The notes: a model not told the origin generated them from the sequence alone. DNA of 32,932 bases from CAYQOX01 sp964419335 (GCA_964419335.1 CAYQOX010000045.1:1-32932), one strand, 5' to 3'; positions 23,079 through 31,599 are shown, counted from the stretch's first letter. Numbers and translations are program-made.

Positions 23079-23921
23079 TTATAGTAAAGAAAAGGTTTGC
23101 CAGGGAGTCATTTTTGTGTGTAATTGATAGGGTAGATTGTCCAGATGAGGAAATGAAGGGGGGAGCTCGTCTAATTCTTCAAGTTGGGTCATCCATTCTT
23201 TGGTGGTCTGGCCGGTCAGCCATTCTTCCCAGGTGTTTGGGGGTAACGGATGGATGCTGATACCGTTTTTGTGAGGGCGGGAGAAGTAGGCGTGGAAGGT
23301 TTCGCGCCCCAGGGCAAATTCACCGGGTTTGGTGGTAAAGGGACAATCGAGGGTAATTTCAAGATAGGTGGGGTTAGGGACAGGGAAGCGTTCGCGATGA
23401 TGAAGAAAGAGGCCGCCGGAGGTATGGGGTAATTTTTTTTTATAAAGATAAGCATGGGCTTTGGGATAGCGTTCAAGGAATTCGCAGAGCAAGCCGGAAA
23501 AGGGGAGATTGTCCAGCATTTTGCATGTTTCTTCTGTGGTAAAGAGGGGTGGTGTTTTTTTTGTTGCGGAAGGGGATGTAACAAAGTAGGTGAGAGGTGG
23601 AAGAAAGAGCAAAGGGGAAGCGAGGATAGCAGCCAAAGATGGAGGAACCCATGCGGCGTAGTGGACGAGTACGACGAGAAGGATGAAACCCGAAGCGGCG
23701 AGCCGAGGTAGACCTTCACGGGGAGGGCGCTTGGCATAGGCGGCCATGGTGTGGTTGAGGGTTTCGGTGAAGGGAATGGAAAGCGCGGCGAAGAGAAAAA
23801 TTTCGATCAGGGCGAGCAGACGCGAGAGAATAGCATGGTTTTCCAAGAGAGGGAGAACCATGGGGGAAAGAGCATCATAAAAGAACCAAAGGAAAGTACA
23901 GATCCATACAAGAACCAGCAT
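23079..23921 (-). CDS. membrane protein of unknown function
   Basis: I do not recognise a family. The protein has about four hydrophobic segments in the first ~120 residues (among them VWICTFLWFFYDAL, LALIEIFLFAALSI and FILLVVLVHYAAWV). A soluble C-terminal half of about 150 residues follows, rich in Pro, His, Thr and Leu. The start at 23921 is preferred because ATG overlaps the stop of the upstream peptidase gene as TAATG, a sign of translational coupling; an in-frame ATG at 23951 has no ribosome-binding site and overlaps by 31 nt. It is the last gene of the rfbB / nucleotidyltransferase / M16 unit. Confidence 0.7.
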   Translation of the reverse strand: MLVLVWICTFLWFFYDALSPMVLPLLENHAILSRLLALIEIFLFAALSIPFTETLNHTMAAYAKRPPREGLPRLAASGFILLVVLVHYAAWVPPSLAAILASPLLFLPPLTYFVTSPSATKKTPPLFTTEETCKMLDNLPFSGLLCEFLERYPKAHAYLYKKKLPHTSGGLFLHHRERFPVPNPTYLEITLDCPFTTKPGEFALGRETFHAYFSRPHKNGISIHPLPPNTWEEWLTGQTTKEWMTQLEELDELPPSFPHLDNLPYQLHTKMTPWQTFSLL

Positions 23922-25180
23922 TATTCTTTCGGTAAAAGCAGACCTTTGCATTTACGCCGGGGCAAAATGTGTTTGTCGAAGGCTTGCTGCAGGTCTTCTT
24001 TGGTGATGTTCTCGAGTTTTTCCTGAAAGCGAACCACTTCTTCGATGGATTTCATGAGGCGTCCGATGCCGAAGGTGGTGGTAATGGAGACGGCTTTTTC
24101 GTTGGAAAAAGCGAAGTCGGCTTTGGCCATACTTTTGGCCTTTTGTAATTCATCCTCGGTGAGAGAATCTCTTGTATGAAATAAGATGCGGTCGATTTCT
24201 AGTTCGACTTTATCTACATTTCTGGGATCCAGAACGGTGTCGATGAGGAAAAGACCGGCATATTTCAGGTTCCAGGAGGCGCAATCGATCGAGGAGACGA
24301 GGCCAAGTTGATTTTGCAAACGTTGAGTGAGGCGTGAGGAGCGGCCGCCGCCTGCAATGATCGAAAATAAGTCCAAGGCAAATTCGTCTTTGGTTCCGAT
24401 AATATTAGGCATGGGGTAACCAACCAGCAAGTAGGATTGGTTGGTATCGCGGTGAATGGTTACGTCCCGGGGTTCATCGAGGATGTCCCAGGGATGAGAA
24501 ATTGTTTTTGTGGGGGAGAAACTTTCGTGTTCAAGAAGGGTATTGAGTTCGTCTTGGATTTCTTCTAGCGAGACATCGCCGGCGATCGCGATGGTGGTGT
24601 TCTCGGGGGTGTAGCGATCCCGGTGGTATTGTTGGAAGGTTTCCCGGGTGATGGTTTGCAGAGATTCATGGTTGCCAAGAATATCGCGTTGATAGGGGGT
24701 GGGGGAGAAAGCCAGATGGGTGAATTGGTCGGAAATTTTCGCCCAGGGATTATCTTCGCGGCGTTTAATTTCTTCGTGAATCACGGAGCGTTCGCGTTCG
24801 ATTTCTTCGGGGTCGAAGAGGGGGTGAAGAAGGGAATCCATCAACACGTCGAGCGCGATCTTCCATCCATGGCTGGGAATGACGACGAAGTAATTGGTGT
24901 AATCCATGGAGGTGGAAGCGTTGTTGTAGCCGCCCAAGGAAGTGATGATGCGATCCATGACTCCGACGCCGTGGTGTTCGGTGCCTTTGAAGAACATGTG
25001 TTCGAAGAAGTGAGAGAGGCCGTAGTGGGGATTGGGATCGTGGATGGCACCGGTATAGATCCAGATGTTGATGGCGACAATCGGGGCCACGCGGATTTCT
25101 TTATGCGCTAGGGTGAACCCGCTGGGAAGGGTGATTTCGTTATAGGGAAGTAGAGGATTACCGTTGGGAGTTGCGTTCAT
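23921..25180 (-). CDS. M16 family zinc metallopeptidase
   Basis: The 419-residue protein is a processing-peptidase-like M16 enzyme. The inverted zinc site HFFEH (His57, Glu60, His61) is intact, with the distal ligand Glu136 or Glu137 in VIHEEIKRRED. The inactive-like C-terminal half with AGGGRSSRLTQRLQNQLGLVSSID is also typical. M16 peptidases of this length degrade or trim peptides. No clear signal peptide is present, so it is probably cytoplasmic, or periplasmic by an unseen route. It lies 2 nt after the nucleotidyltransferase gene and overlaps the next membrane-protein gene, so it is embedded in a nucleotide-sugar operon, an unusual companion. Confidence 0.93.
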   Translation of the reverse strand: MNATPNGNPLLPYNEITLPSGFTLAHKEIRVAPIVAINIWIYTGAIHDPNPHYGLSHFFEHMFFKGTEHHGVGVMDRIITSLGGYNNASTSMDYTNYFVVIPSHGWKIALDVLMDSLLHPLFDPEEIERERSVIHEEIKRREDNPWAKISDQFTHLAFSPTPYQRDILGNHESLQTITRETFQQYHRDRYTPENTTIAIAGDVSLEEIQDELNTLLEHESFSPTKTISHPWDILDEPRDVTIHRDTNQSYLLVGYPMPNIIGTKDEFALDLFSIIAGGGRSSRLTQRLQNQLGLVSSIDCASWNLKYAGLFLIDTVLDPRNVDKVELEIDRILFHTRDSLTEDELQKAKSMAKADFAFSNEKAVSITTTFGIGRLMKSIEEVVRFQEKLENITKEDLQQAFDKHILPRRKCKGLLLPKE

Positions 25181-25182
25181 AG

Positions 25183-25917
25183 TTAATCGAGATTATTCGC
25201 TCCTGTTTTAGCAATTAAGCATCCCGCTTCGTGAAGGGATTGGCGGGTCTCTCCACAATCCGCCCACCAGCCTTCGAGTATATTGTAACTTAAAGTTTTC
25301 TCACGCAAGTAGGCGTTGTTAACATCGGTGATTTCCAGTTCGCCTCGTTTGGAGGGTTCGAGTTGATCAATCATATCGAAGACGCGATGATCGTACAAGT
25401 AAATGCCGGTCACGGCATAGGGGGAGGGGGGATTGGTGGGTTTTTCGATAATTTCGACAATCTCATTCCCCTCGAATTTGGGAACCCCGTATTGTTCGGG
25501 GTGGTCAACTTCTTTAAGGAGGATTTTCGCGCCCCGTTCTTGTTTTTTATATTCTTCGACGAAAGAGCGGATATTTTTTTCGATGATATTATCGCCGAGC
25601 ATGACGAGGACAGAATCGTTGCCGACGAATCCACGGGTGAGGCTCAAGGCTTCGGCGATGCCGCCTTCGTGGGCTTGATAGGTGTAGTTGAGATGTTTGA
25701 GGCCGAACTCGTTGCCATTGCCCAGGAGGGGAAGAAAATCGCCGGCGTGATTGCCGCCGGTGATGATCATGATGTCGTGGATGCCGGCTTTGACCATGGC
25801 TTCGAGGGGGTAGAAGATCATGGGGCGATCGTAGACGGGGAGTAAATGTTTGTTGGTGACACGGGTCATGGGGAATAAACGGGTTCCCAATCCGCCGGCG
25901 GTAATAACACCTTTCAT
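25183..25917 (-). CDS. sugar-1-phosphate nucleotidyltransferase (RmlA-like, short form)
   Basis: The 244-residue protein has the nucleotide-binding loop GGLGTRLFPMTRVTNKHLLPV (starting at residue 8), the substrate segment LGDNII, EKPTNPPSPYAVTGIYLYD and the C-terminal GWWADCGET. These are RmlA-type glucose-1-phosphate thymidylyltransferase signatures. It is about 45 residues shorter than the classic enzyme, as in the short archaeal and some bacterial forms that lack the C-terminal allosteric helices. It should activate a hexose-1-phosphate, most likely to dTDP-glucose, feeding the dehydratase encoded 10 nt upstream. Confidence 0.9.
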   Translation of the reverse strand: MKGVITAGGLGTRLFPMTRVTNKHLLPVYDRPMIFYPLEAMVKAGIHDIMIITGGNHAGDFLPLLGNGNEFGLKHLNYTYQAHEGGIAEALSLTRGFVGNDSVLVMLGDNIIEKNIRSFVEEYKKQERGAKILLKEVDHPEQYGVPKFEGNEIVEIIEKPTNPPSPYAVTGIYLYDHRVFDMIDQLEPSKRGELEITDVNNAYLREKTLSYNILEGWWADCGETRQSLHEAGCLIAKTGANNLD

Positions 25918-25927
25918 AAGTTTGGCC

Positions 25928-26947
25928 TCATCCTTGTTTTAATCGTTTTCCGTATTGCTGGAGGTAATACTCTTTGTATTCACCGGTTTTGAGTTTTTTC
26001 CACCAATCTTTATTTTTCTTATACCAGTTGACGGTTTGGGTAAGCCCTTCTTGAAGAGAAATGTGGGGTTCCCAGCCAAGTTCTTGTATTTTGGTGCTAT
26101 CGATGGAATATCGAAAGTCATGGCCGGGGCGATCTTCGACGAATTTTAAGAGGTGGTCGGGTTTTTTTAGAATTTGGAGTAATAGTTTGGCGATGGAAAT
26201 GTTTTTCTCTTCGGTGTAGCCGCCGATATTATAGCACTTGCCTGCTTTGCCTTTTTGGAGGACTCGATCAATAGCGCGGCAATGGTCTTCGACATGGAGC
26301 CATTCGCGCACCTGATGGCCATCGCCGTAAATAGGCACAGGCTGATTTTCCATCAAATTAGTGATAAATAGGGGGATTAATTTTTCAGGATATTGATAGG
26401 GTCCGTAGTTGTTGGCCGCCCGGGTAACCATGACTTGTAAGCCGTAGGTGACGTAGTAGGCATGACAAAGCAGATCGGCGCTGCCTTTGCTGGCGGAGTA
26501 AGGTGAAGAGGGAAGCAAGGGGCTGTCTTCGGATTTTGAGCCGTGTAGGACAGGGCCGTAAACTTCATCGGTGCTGATTTGGATGAATTTTTCAATGCCT
26601 TTGAGGCGGGCGATTTCCAGGAGGGTAAAGGTGCCGTAGACATCGGTGTGTAAAAAATCTTCTGGGCGATTGATGGAGCGGTCTACATGGGTTTCGGCGG
26701 CGAAGTTAACGATGGCGTAATATTTTTGGCGGGAGATAATATCTAAGACCAAAGAACGGTCAGCGATATCGCCTTGGAAGAAGGTGTATCGTTCATCACG
26801 TTCGACGGAACGGAGATTTTCCAGGTTTCCAGCATAGGTGAGCTTATCCAGATTGACGATTTTGATGTCATCATAAGTTTGCAGCATGTAGCGGATAAAG
26901 TTAGCGCCAATAAAGCCGGCTCCGCCTGTGACTAAGATCGTTTTCAT
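25928..26947 (-). CDS. rfbB: dTDP-glucose 4,6-dehydratase
   Basis: A short-chain dehydrogenase/reductase of 339 residues with the NAD loop GGAGFIG (8-14), the hallmark STDEVYG (125-131, containing the catalytic Asp-Glu pair) and the Tyr150-x3-Lys154 active site in YSASK. It converts dTDP-glucose to dTDP-4-keto-6-deoxyglucose, the branch-point for deoxysugars in surface polysaccharides. It opens an operon with the RmlA-like gene and the M16 peptidase. The later rhamnose genes rmlC and rmlD are absent from the window, so the final sugar is unknown. Upstream are a leader hairpin at 27035-27064 and a terminator from the preceding gene. Confidence 0.96.
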   Translation of the reverse strand: MKTILVTGGAGFIGANFIRYMLQTYDDIKIVNLDKLTYAGNLENLRSVERDERYTFFQGDIADRSLVLDIISRQKYYAIVNFAAETHVDRSINRPEDFLHTDVYGTFTLLEIARLKGIEKFIQISTDEVYGPVLHGSKSEDSPLLPSSPYSASKGSADLLCHAYYVTYGLQVMVTRAANNYGPYQYPEKLIPLFITNLMENQPVPIYGDGHQVREWLHVEDHCRAIDRVLQKGKAGKCYNIGGYTEEKNISIAKLLLQILKKPDHLLKFVEDRPGHDFRYSIDSTKIQELGWEPHISLQEGLTQTVNWYKKNKDWWKKLKTGEYKEYYLQQYGKRLKQG

Positions 26948-27034
26948 TGGTTTACTACCCTTTCGTTGAAAAGGTTCGAGATTTTGGGAGGGATGGGGTG
27001 ATATGCATCCCTCGTGGAAAACGGTATCGTAAAA

Positions 27035-27064
27035 GTAGCCCGCGGTCTTGTTCCATCGGGCTAC
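27035..27064 (-). promoter_or_regulatory. hairpin in the rfbB upstream region
   Basis: GTAGCCCG (27035-27042) and CGGGCTAC (27057-27064) are a perfect 8-bp inverted repeat with a 14-nt loop, 88-117 nt upstream of the rfbB start. On the minus strand a short TTTTACG follows, so it could be a weak attenuator or an operator. Confidence 0.4.
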
Positions 27065-27134
27065 GTACCAACCTATCCAATTTTATGGTAATTCATCTTA
27101 GCATAAGTTCATGGGCTTTAAAGGAAACGATATA

Positions 27135-27165
27135 AAAAAAAGGCCGCATGTAAAGCGGCCTTTTT
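27135..27165. terminator. bidirectional terminator
   Basis: GGCCGC and GCGGCC make a GC stem with a 7-nt loop, extended by A-rich sequence on the left and T on the right, so both strands end in a T-run. It lies between the DUF115 gene, which ends at 27380, and rfbB. It probably ends the DUF115 transcript, though the gap from the stop codon is about 215 nt. The stretch 27166-27379 is AT-rich with nothing else recognisable. Confidence 0.8.
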
Positions 27166-27379
27166 AACCAAATGTTTGTTGCGAGAAATTTTACCGTTCT
27201 TACTCTGAGAGTAATAATAGCCAAAATACAATCGAAAGTCTAGGGGGTTTTTGATTTTTTTTTATTATTTTGCTCATTTTTTTTGTTTTGAAGGTTGAAA
27301 ACAAAGAATTCTAGGGTGTTGATAATTTTTAAAGAAGAGTGTATCCAGCATAAGGTGCGTTTATAAGTAGTTGAATATA

Positions 27380-29212
27380 TTAGGTTTTTATCGATTCGCG
27401 GATGCGTTGGTTGGCGAGGTGGACGGCATTGAGTAAAGATTTGTAACGTGATTTTAGGGTTTCCACTTTTTGGGTTTCGTCGGCATTGGCAGGGCCGAGT
27501 TTAAGGAATTCGAACACATCCTGGGGAGCGGCAAACTCAATCAGATATTCGGAAACCGCATCGGAGAAGATGCGTTTACGGAATGATTCCAGGATTTTTT
27601 GGAGAGAATCGTATTCCATTACGCTATTTTGTTCTAAGGAATGTAATCCATCCTGAGCCATTTCCTGTTTTTGGTTGAGAAGATGCAGGAGATGTTCTTT
27701 TAAGGGGGAAGGGTCTTTTGGAGTGAATTGTTGGAGGATTTGGGTCAGCATGTGCCATTTCTTTGGAAAGCCTTGAGGATTGTATTCCTGAATGGCTTGG
27801 GAGAGGGGCATGATGGTGGTGCCGGCAATCTTGGCGCCGCCCTCGGTTGCGTCGATGACCGGGGTGGAGATGTGGCGGAGATCTTCTTCCAAGAGGCGGA
27901 GATAGACTAAAAGGTTTTGTACAGTGGGGACGGTTTCGCCGTCGATTCCTTCAACCCAGAACAAAGGTTCCTTGTACCAGTTTTCCTTCTCGATCAGATG
28001 AGGCACATTGACATGGCGTTGATCTTCCTGGAAAAAACGGACGTTGCGTTGTAAAGCGGTGCCGGAAGCGTGGGTGGCGCCGCTTTCTTGATCCAGGGCG
28101 AGATCTTGGCCGACAAGAATGATGGGCGAGCAGCCCAATTGTTGGGCGCATTGAATCGCGGCTTGGGAGACCATCGCGCCTTTTTTGATTTTACCTGAAT
28201 GGCCGAGCTGCTGGGCGAGCCAATCGAAAAAGGGGTGTTTGTCAGTGCAAAAGGTCAGGGATTGGTTGAATTTGTTGACAATTTCGGGACGGGCTTCAGG
28301 GTCGTAAAGGAGCCAGGTGGTCTCGTTGTAGTGTTCGTGGGGGAAGTGTTTTTCGTTCCAGGCGGTGGGATCGACGGTAACCACCATGTGGGGTTGGAGG
28401 TCCCGTTTACGTAAGGGTTCGAAAGCGGTGTCTGTGGCGAGAATCAGCCAGCGGTTTTGGATTTCCTTTAGGGTCTCGATATTTTTTTCCAGGGAGGGAC
28501 CGGCGGCGACGACTACGGCTGGGATGTCTTCCAGTAGGTTTTTAATGAGATGGAGGGGAGGAGTTTTTGAGAGAGATTCTAGGTTGTGGAGCAGATTACG
28601 GAGACATAAGGGCCCATCACGAAATTTGGTGATAAGTCCGCTATGGCCGAATTGGATGGTTTCGTGAAACATTTGTCTTATTTTATCTGTCCAGAGGGGG
28701 AAGATGGATTGGGTTGAAGGGGTTTCAATGAGTAAAGGGGGGTTAGCCATGTAATCCATCAAGTTTTCGTATAAGGCGCGTTGAATTTCACCGAGGTCGG
28801 CACCCACGACGAAGCGCAAGGAGGGATGTTGGAGCAAGGTGCTGAGATTTACCCGTTGGAGCGCAGTGCGGAAAACGGTGATCGAGGGTTCGAAAATGAG
28901 AAGATGGCGTAGATCGGGGCGGCGATGGAGGATTTGGAGAGGGAGATAGCCGAGGCCAAATCCGATTAAGGCGAGGTTGTGTTTTTCGGGGAGTTTATCA
29001 AGAGAGCTTAAGAATTGTTCGCCATGGGCAAGCGGATCCTCGGGGTGATGGAGCGCGTGATATTGATTATCTTTTTGGATCAGGAGAGTGGGTACCGTGG
29101 TTTTGGTTTCTTTGAGTGAGGCGGAGACATCGTCGGCCGCCTTGAGTACACGATCGGCCAAAGAGGGGTGAGTTTGCCGTAGGAATTGAAGATTGTTTTC
29201 ATATAGGCTCAT
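27380..29212 (-). CDS. DUF115 (Maf / MptE-like) protein
   Basis: The 610-residue protein has a Maf_N-type region around residues 78-110 (HNLALIGFGLGYLPLQIL, then LIFEPS) followed by the DUF115 core: AVVVAAGPSLEKNI (232-245), LILATDTAFEPLRKRDLQPHMVV (about 256-278) and a VDP loop. A further family segment, QAAIQCAQQLGCSPIILVGQDLAL, follows. Relatives include motility accessory factors that add nonulosonic sugars to flagellin and archaeal 6-hydroxymethylpterin pyrophosphokinase. A sugar-transfer role at the cell surface is the better guess, though no flagellar gene is present. The ribosome-binding site AGGA precedes ATG. It is divergent from the radical SAM gene. Confidence 0.87.
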   Translation of the reverse strand: MSLYENNLQFLRQTHPSLADRVLKAADDVSASLKETKTTVPTLLIQKDNQYHALHHPEDPLAHGEQFLSSLDKLPEKHNLALIGFGLGYLPLQILHRRPDLRHLLIFEPSITVFRTALQRVNLSTLLQHPSLRFVVGADLGEIQRALYENLMDYMANPPLLIETPSTQSIFPLWTDKIRQMFHETIQFGHSGLITKFRDGPLCLRNLLHNLESLSKTPPLHLIKNLLEDIPAVVVAAGPSLEKNIETLKEIQNRWLILATDTAFEPLRKRDLQPHMVVTVDPTAWNEKHFPHEHYNETTWLLYDPEARPEIVNKFNQSLTFCTDKHPFFDWLAQQLGHSGKIKKGAMVSQAAIQCAQQLGCSPIILVGQDLALDQESGATHASGTALQRNVRFFQEDQRHVNVPHLIEKENWYKEPLFWVEGIDGETVPTVQNLLVYLRLLEEDLRHISTPVIDATEGGAKIAGTTIMPLSQAIQEYNPQGFPKKWHMLTQILQQFTPKDPSPLKEHLLHLLNQKQEMAQDGLHSLEQNSVMEYDSLQKILESFRKRIFSDAVSEYLIEFAAPQDVFEFLKLGPANADETQKVETLKSRYKSLLNAVHLANQRIRESIKT

Positions 29213-29279
29213 AAAAAGGTCCTCGCATTATGCTTGATAAAAACAGGGAAATATTTCTATTGTACATGCGTATTATTCT

Positions 29280-29324
29280 ACGTGGGAAAATCTTTTGAAA
29301 CCCACGTCGGCACTTCGGTTATGA
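29280..29324 (+). promoter_or_regulatory. palindrome and promoter between the divergent DUF115 and radical SAM genes
   Basis: ACGTGGG (29280-29286) and CCCACGT (29301-29307) form a 7-bp dyad spaced 14 nt, as for a dimeric regulator. A candidate promoter overlaps its right half: TTGAAA (29295-29300), 19 nt, then TATGAT (29320 on). A regulator bound here could control both divergent genes. Confidence 0.45.
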
Positions 29325-29378
29325 TAATGTACGATTGTTATTGAAGGAAAGGAATGGATTTTGATAAAGGGATGAAGG

Positions 29379-30782
29379 ATGAGGGCGCTCTTGTTTAATC
29401 CTTGGGTAAAAGATTTCGCTGCGTTTGATTTATGGATGCGGCCGATGAGTTTGTTGCGATTGGGGGGATTGTTGCGTCGGTTGGGGTGGGAAGTGGACTG
29501 GTATGATTGCATGGATCGCCGGATCCCGCTTAAAGCGGGATTGCACAAGCCGCGAAAACACCGGTTGAATCCCTATGGGTGTGGGCATTACTATCAAGAG
29601 ATCGTTTCTCCGCCGCCTGCGCTGCAATTTGTTCCGCGCTCATTCAAGCGTTTTGGAACACCTCCCGAGTTGGTAGAGGCCACGCTAAAAACATACCCGC
29701 CGCCCGAGGTGGTGTTTATTCCCTGCATGATGACGTATTGGTATCTTGGGGCATTTGAGGCGATTCACATGATGCGGAGAGTGTTTCCCAAGGCGTCTAT
29801 TGTGCTGGGGGGGGTGTATGCGACCTTGTGTTATGAGCATGCGGTGAAGTATTCGGGTGCTGATATGGTATTGCGGGGAGAGAGTTGGCCGGGGATTGTG
29901 CGGGAGCTTTATAGGCGATTGGGGGTGAGGCAAGAGGTGCCGGGTGACCAATCGACATGGATTGAACCCGCCTATGATTTACTCGGCGGCGATACCTGCT
30001 ATCCCGCTTTGGTTACCACGGGGTGTCCCTATCATTGTACTTATTGCGCTACCCATGCGCTTTGGCCTAAGTTTTGTGGTTATGAGCCGGGGGGGCTTGC
30101 CGATTCAATGGAGCGTTGTGTACGTAATTGGGGAGCGATGGATTTCGCTTTCTATGACGATGCTTTGCTAATGAAAAAACATAATCATTTTCTTCCACTG
30201 ATGGAAGAAATTATCCGGCGTGATCTTTCTTTACGTTTTCACACACCCAATGCGGTGCATGTCAGTCAAATTGATGAGGAGACCGCGGTTTTGATGAAGC
30301 GAGCGGGTTTTAAGCATCTGCGGCTGGGTTTTGAGACGGCGCAGGGTGATTTACAAAGGGAGACGGGGGGGAAAGTGAATACGGAAGAATACCGCTATGC
30401 GATGGCGTGTTTGCGGAGAGCGGGATTCACCGCGTGGGATGTAGGAACTTATGTGCTTGTGGGGATTCCTGAACAAAGTAGGGCATCTCTCTGGGAAGCG
30501 TGTGAGGTGGTGCATGAGGCCGGGAGTGAAATCAAGCTCGCGATGTATTCACCATTGCCGCATACCACCTTGGTTGAACGTATCCATAATGACTTTCATT
30601 TCTATGCTCAGGAAGAGCCTTTACTGCAAAACAACTCGTTAATCCCGTGGCGTTCGCGTCATTTTTCGGATGTGGATTTACAGGGGTTAAAACGGTTTGT
30701 CGCAGAAAAAAATCAAAAATTACGCGAAAATACAGGGGTTTCGGCGGGTAAATCGGTGAAAAACCCCGAAAAAAGGGGCTAA
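29379..30782 (+). CDS. B12-binding-type radical SAM protein
   Basis: The 467-residue protein has an N-terminal cobalamin-binding-like half (residues 1-200, with IVLGGVYATLCYEHA and GADMVLRGESWPGIVREL). The radical SAM domain has the cluster motif C216-x3-C220-x2-C223 in TTGCPYHCTYCATH. Later segments include AFYDDALLM, LRFHTPNAVHVSQIDEETAVLMKRAGF and LRLGFETAQGD, the usual B12-radical SAM pattern. The C-terminal ~50 residues are Lys/Arg-rich. Such enzymes methylate or rearrange carbon centres in lipids, natural products or nucleic-acid precursors. The substrate is not readable. The start has a GAAGG sequence directly upstream. It is divergent from the DUF115 gene and followed by the HU gene after about 90 nt. 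Confidence 0.88.
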   Translation: MRALLFNPWVKDFAAFDLWMRPMSLLRLGGLLRRLGWEVDWYDCMDRRIPLKAGLHKPRKHRLNPYGCGHYYQEIVSPPPALQFVPRSFKRFGTPPELVEATLKTYPPPEVVFIPCMMTYWYLGAFEAIHMMRRVFPKASIVLGGVYATLCYEHAVKYSGADMVLRGESWPGIVRELYRRLGVRQEVPGDQSTWIEPAYDLLGGDTCYPALVTTGCPYHCTYCATHALWPKFCGYEPGGLADSMERCVRNWGAMDFAFYDDALLMKKHNHFLPLMEEIIRRDLSLRFHTPNAVHVSQIDEETAVLMKRAGFKHLRLGFETAQGDLQRETGGKVNTEEYRYAMACLRRAGFTAWDVGTYVLVGIPEQSRASLWEACEVVHEAGSEIKLAMYSPLPHTTLVERIHNDFHFYAQEEPLLQNNSLIPWRSRHFSDVDLQGLKRFVAEKNQKLRENTGVSAGKSVKNPEKRG

Positions 30783-30807
30783 AACGCATATTTTTTAAAA
30801 TTTTCGC

Positions 30808-30836
30808 TTGACCGTTACCTTAAATTTTAATAAATT
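30808..30836 (+). promoter_or_regulatory. sigma-70-type promoter of the HU gene
   Basis: TTGACC (30808-30813), 17 nt, then TAAATT (30831-30836). The region is AT-rich and the gene's AAGGAG (30863-30868) and ATG follow at a normal distance. Confidence 0.65.
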
Positions 30837-30875
30837 ACATCTAATGTAACTTAATTTTTAGTAAGGAGATGAACA

Positions 30876-31226
30876 ATGATAAAAGCCGCTGCAAAGAAAT
30901 CAACAAGTAAGAAGAGTACGAGTAAAAAGACATCGGCCAAGAATCCGATGACGAAAAGCCAATTGGTCACCCATATGGCTGAGAAGTTGAACTTGACCAA
31001 GAAGCAGGTGACCGAATTTTTTGACGAGCTGGCGAATGTGGCGTATAAGGAAGCGAAGAAAGGGTTTACCTTGCCAGGTTTTGGAAAGTTGGTTTTGGAC
31101 AAGCGGAAAGCGCGTATGGGACGGAATCCCGCTACGGGCGAGCAGATTAAGATCCCGGCAAAAACAGTGGTCAAGTTTCGTGTATCCAAGCAATGTAAGG
31201 ATGCCATCTTAGGAGATAAGAAGTAA
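30876..31226 (+). CDS. HU-family DNA-binding protein with Lys/Ser-rich N-terminal tail
   Basis: The last ~90 of 116 residues are a standard HU/IHF domain: MTKSQLVTHMAEKLNLTKK, FFDELANVAYKEAKKGFTLPGFGKL, and the signature GRNPATGEQIKIPAK, whose arm grips the DNA minor groove. HU bends and compacts DNA as a dimer. The first ~24 residues are an added tail of Lys, Ser, Thr and Ala (KKSTSKKSTSKKTSAK), reminiscent of the basic tails on some HU proteins of actinobacteria and other phyla. The start is supported by AAGGAG (30863-30868) seven bases before ATG. It is a monocistronic gene just upstream of the rRNA operon. Confidence 0.95.
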   Translation: MIKAAAKKSTSKKSTSKKTSAKNPMTKSQLVTHMAEKLNLTKKQVTEFFDELANVAYKEAKKGFTLPGFGKLVLDKRKARMGRNPATGEQIKIPAKTVVKFRVSKQCKDAILGDKK

Positions 31227-31259
31227 GCAACGGAAGGCAACACTTGTATGAGGTAGAAT

Positions 31260-31391
31260 TCCACGCGGTGAGTTGAGAGAAAAGCACCGCGGAGAGCGGC
31301 TTTTGAACGATTGGATTCGAAGGCGCTTAGGGGTGTAGGATCGTCTTTTTTTTGAGGAATGGATAATCACGAAAAGGATTTTTCGTGAGAA
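31260..31391 (+). other. hairpin-rich segment, possible small RNA or attenuator
   Basis: Several stems follow in a row: CGCGGTG (31264-31270) with CACCGCG (31285-31291); a competing short CCGC/GCGG hairpin (31287-31299) followed by CTTTT; ACGAT (31307-31311) with ATCGT (31340-31344) followed by C and eight T; and TCACGAAAA (31367-31375) with TTTTCGTGA (31380-31388). The first two cannot form together. It may be the HU 3' UTR or an independent RNA. Confidence 0.4.
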
Positions 31392-31397
31392 AAATAT

Positions 31398-31450
31398 CTC
31401 CGTCCTGTGGAAAAGGCTGTGAGTTTGTCCTGGACGGAGTTATTTTTTTG
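31398..31450 (+). terminator. rho-independent terminator
   Basis: CTCCGTCC (31398-31405) pairs with GGACGGAG (31432-31439), followed by TTA and seven T. It is about 170 nt past the HU stop codon and just ahead of the rRNA promoter region, so it shields the rRNA operon from read-through. Confidence 0.8.
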
Positions 31451-31571
31451 TTTTTTTTGGAAGAGAAAAATGCTTTTGTATAATAAATTTGTGGGGATGG
31501 TTATGGAGGAGGATTGAGTGAGGATATGCCGAGAAAATGAAAAAAAATATTAAAAAAATGCTGTAGGGGGG

Positions 31572-31599
31572 TTGGCAAGAGTCTCAACCTGGCTATACT
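31572..31599 (+). promoter_or_regulatory. rRNA promoter P1
   Basis: TTGGCA (31572-31577), 16 nt, TATACT (31594-31599). Five of six bases match in each box. An A-rich stretch upstream could serve as an UP element. P1, P2 and P3 all have a 16-nt spacer and end the spacer in GC. Confidence 0.65.

Noticed and set aside
23922..23951. Upstream ATG at 23951 for the membrane-protein gene
   Set aside because: No ribosome-binding site, and a 31-nt overlap with the peptidase gene; the TAATG junction at 23921 is the better start.
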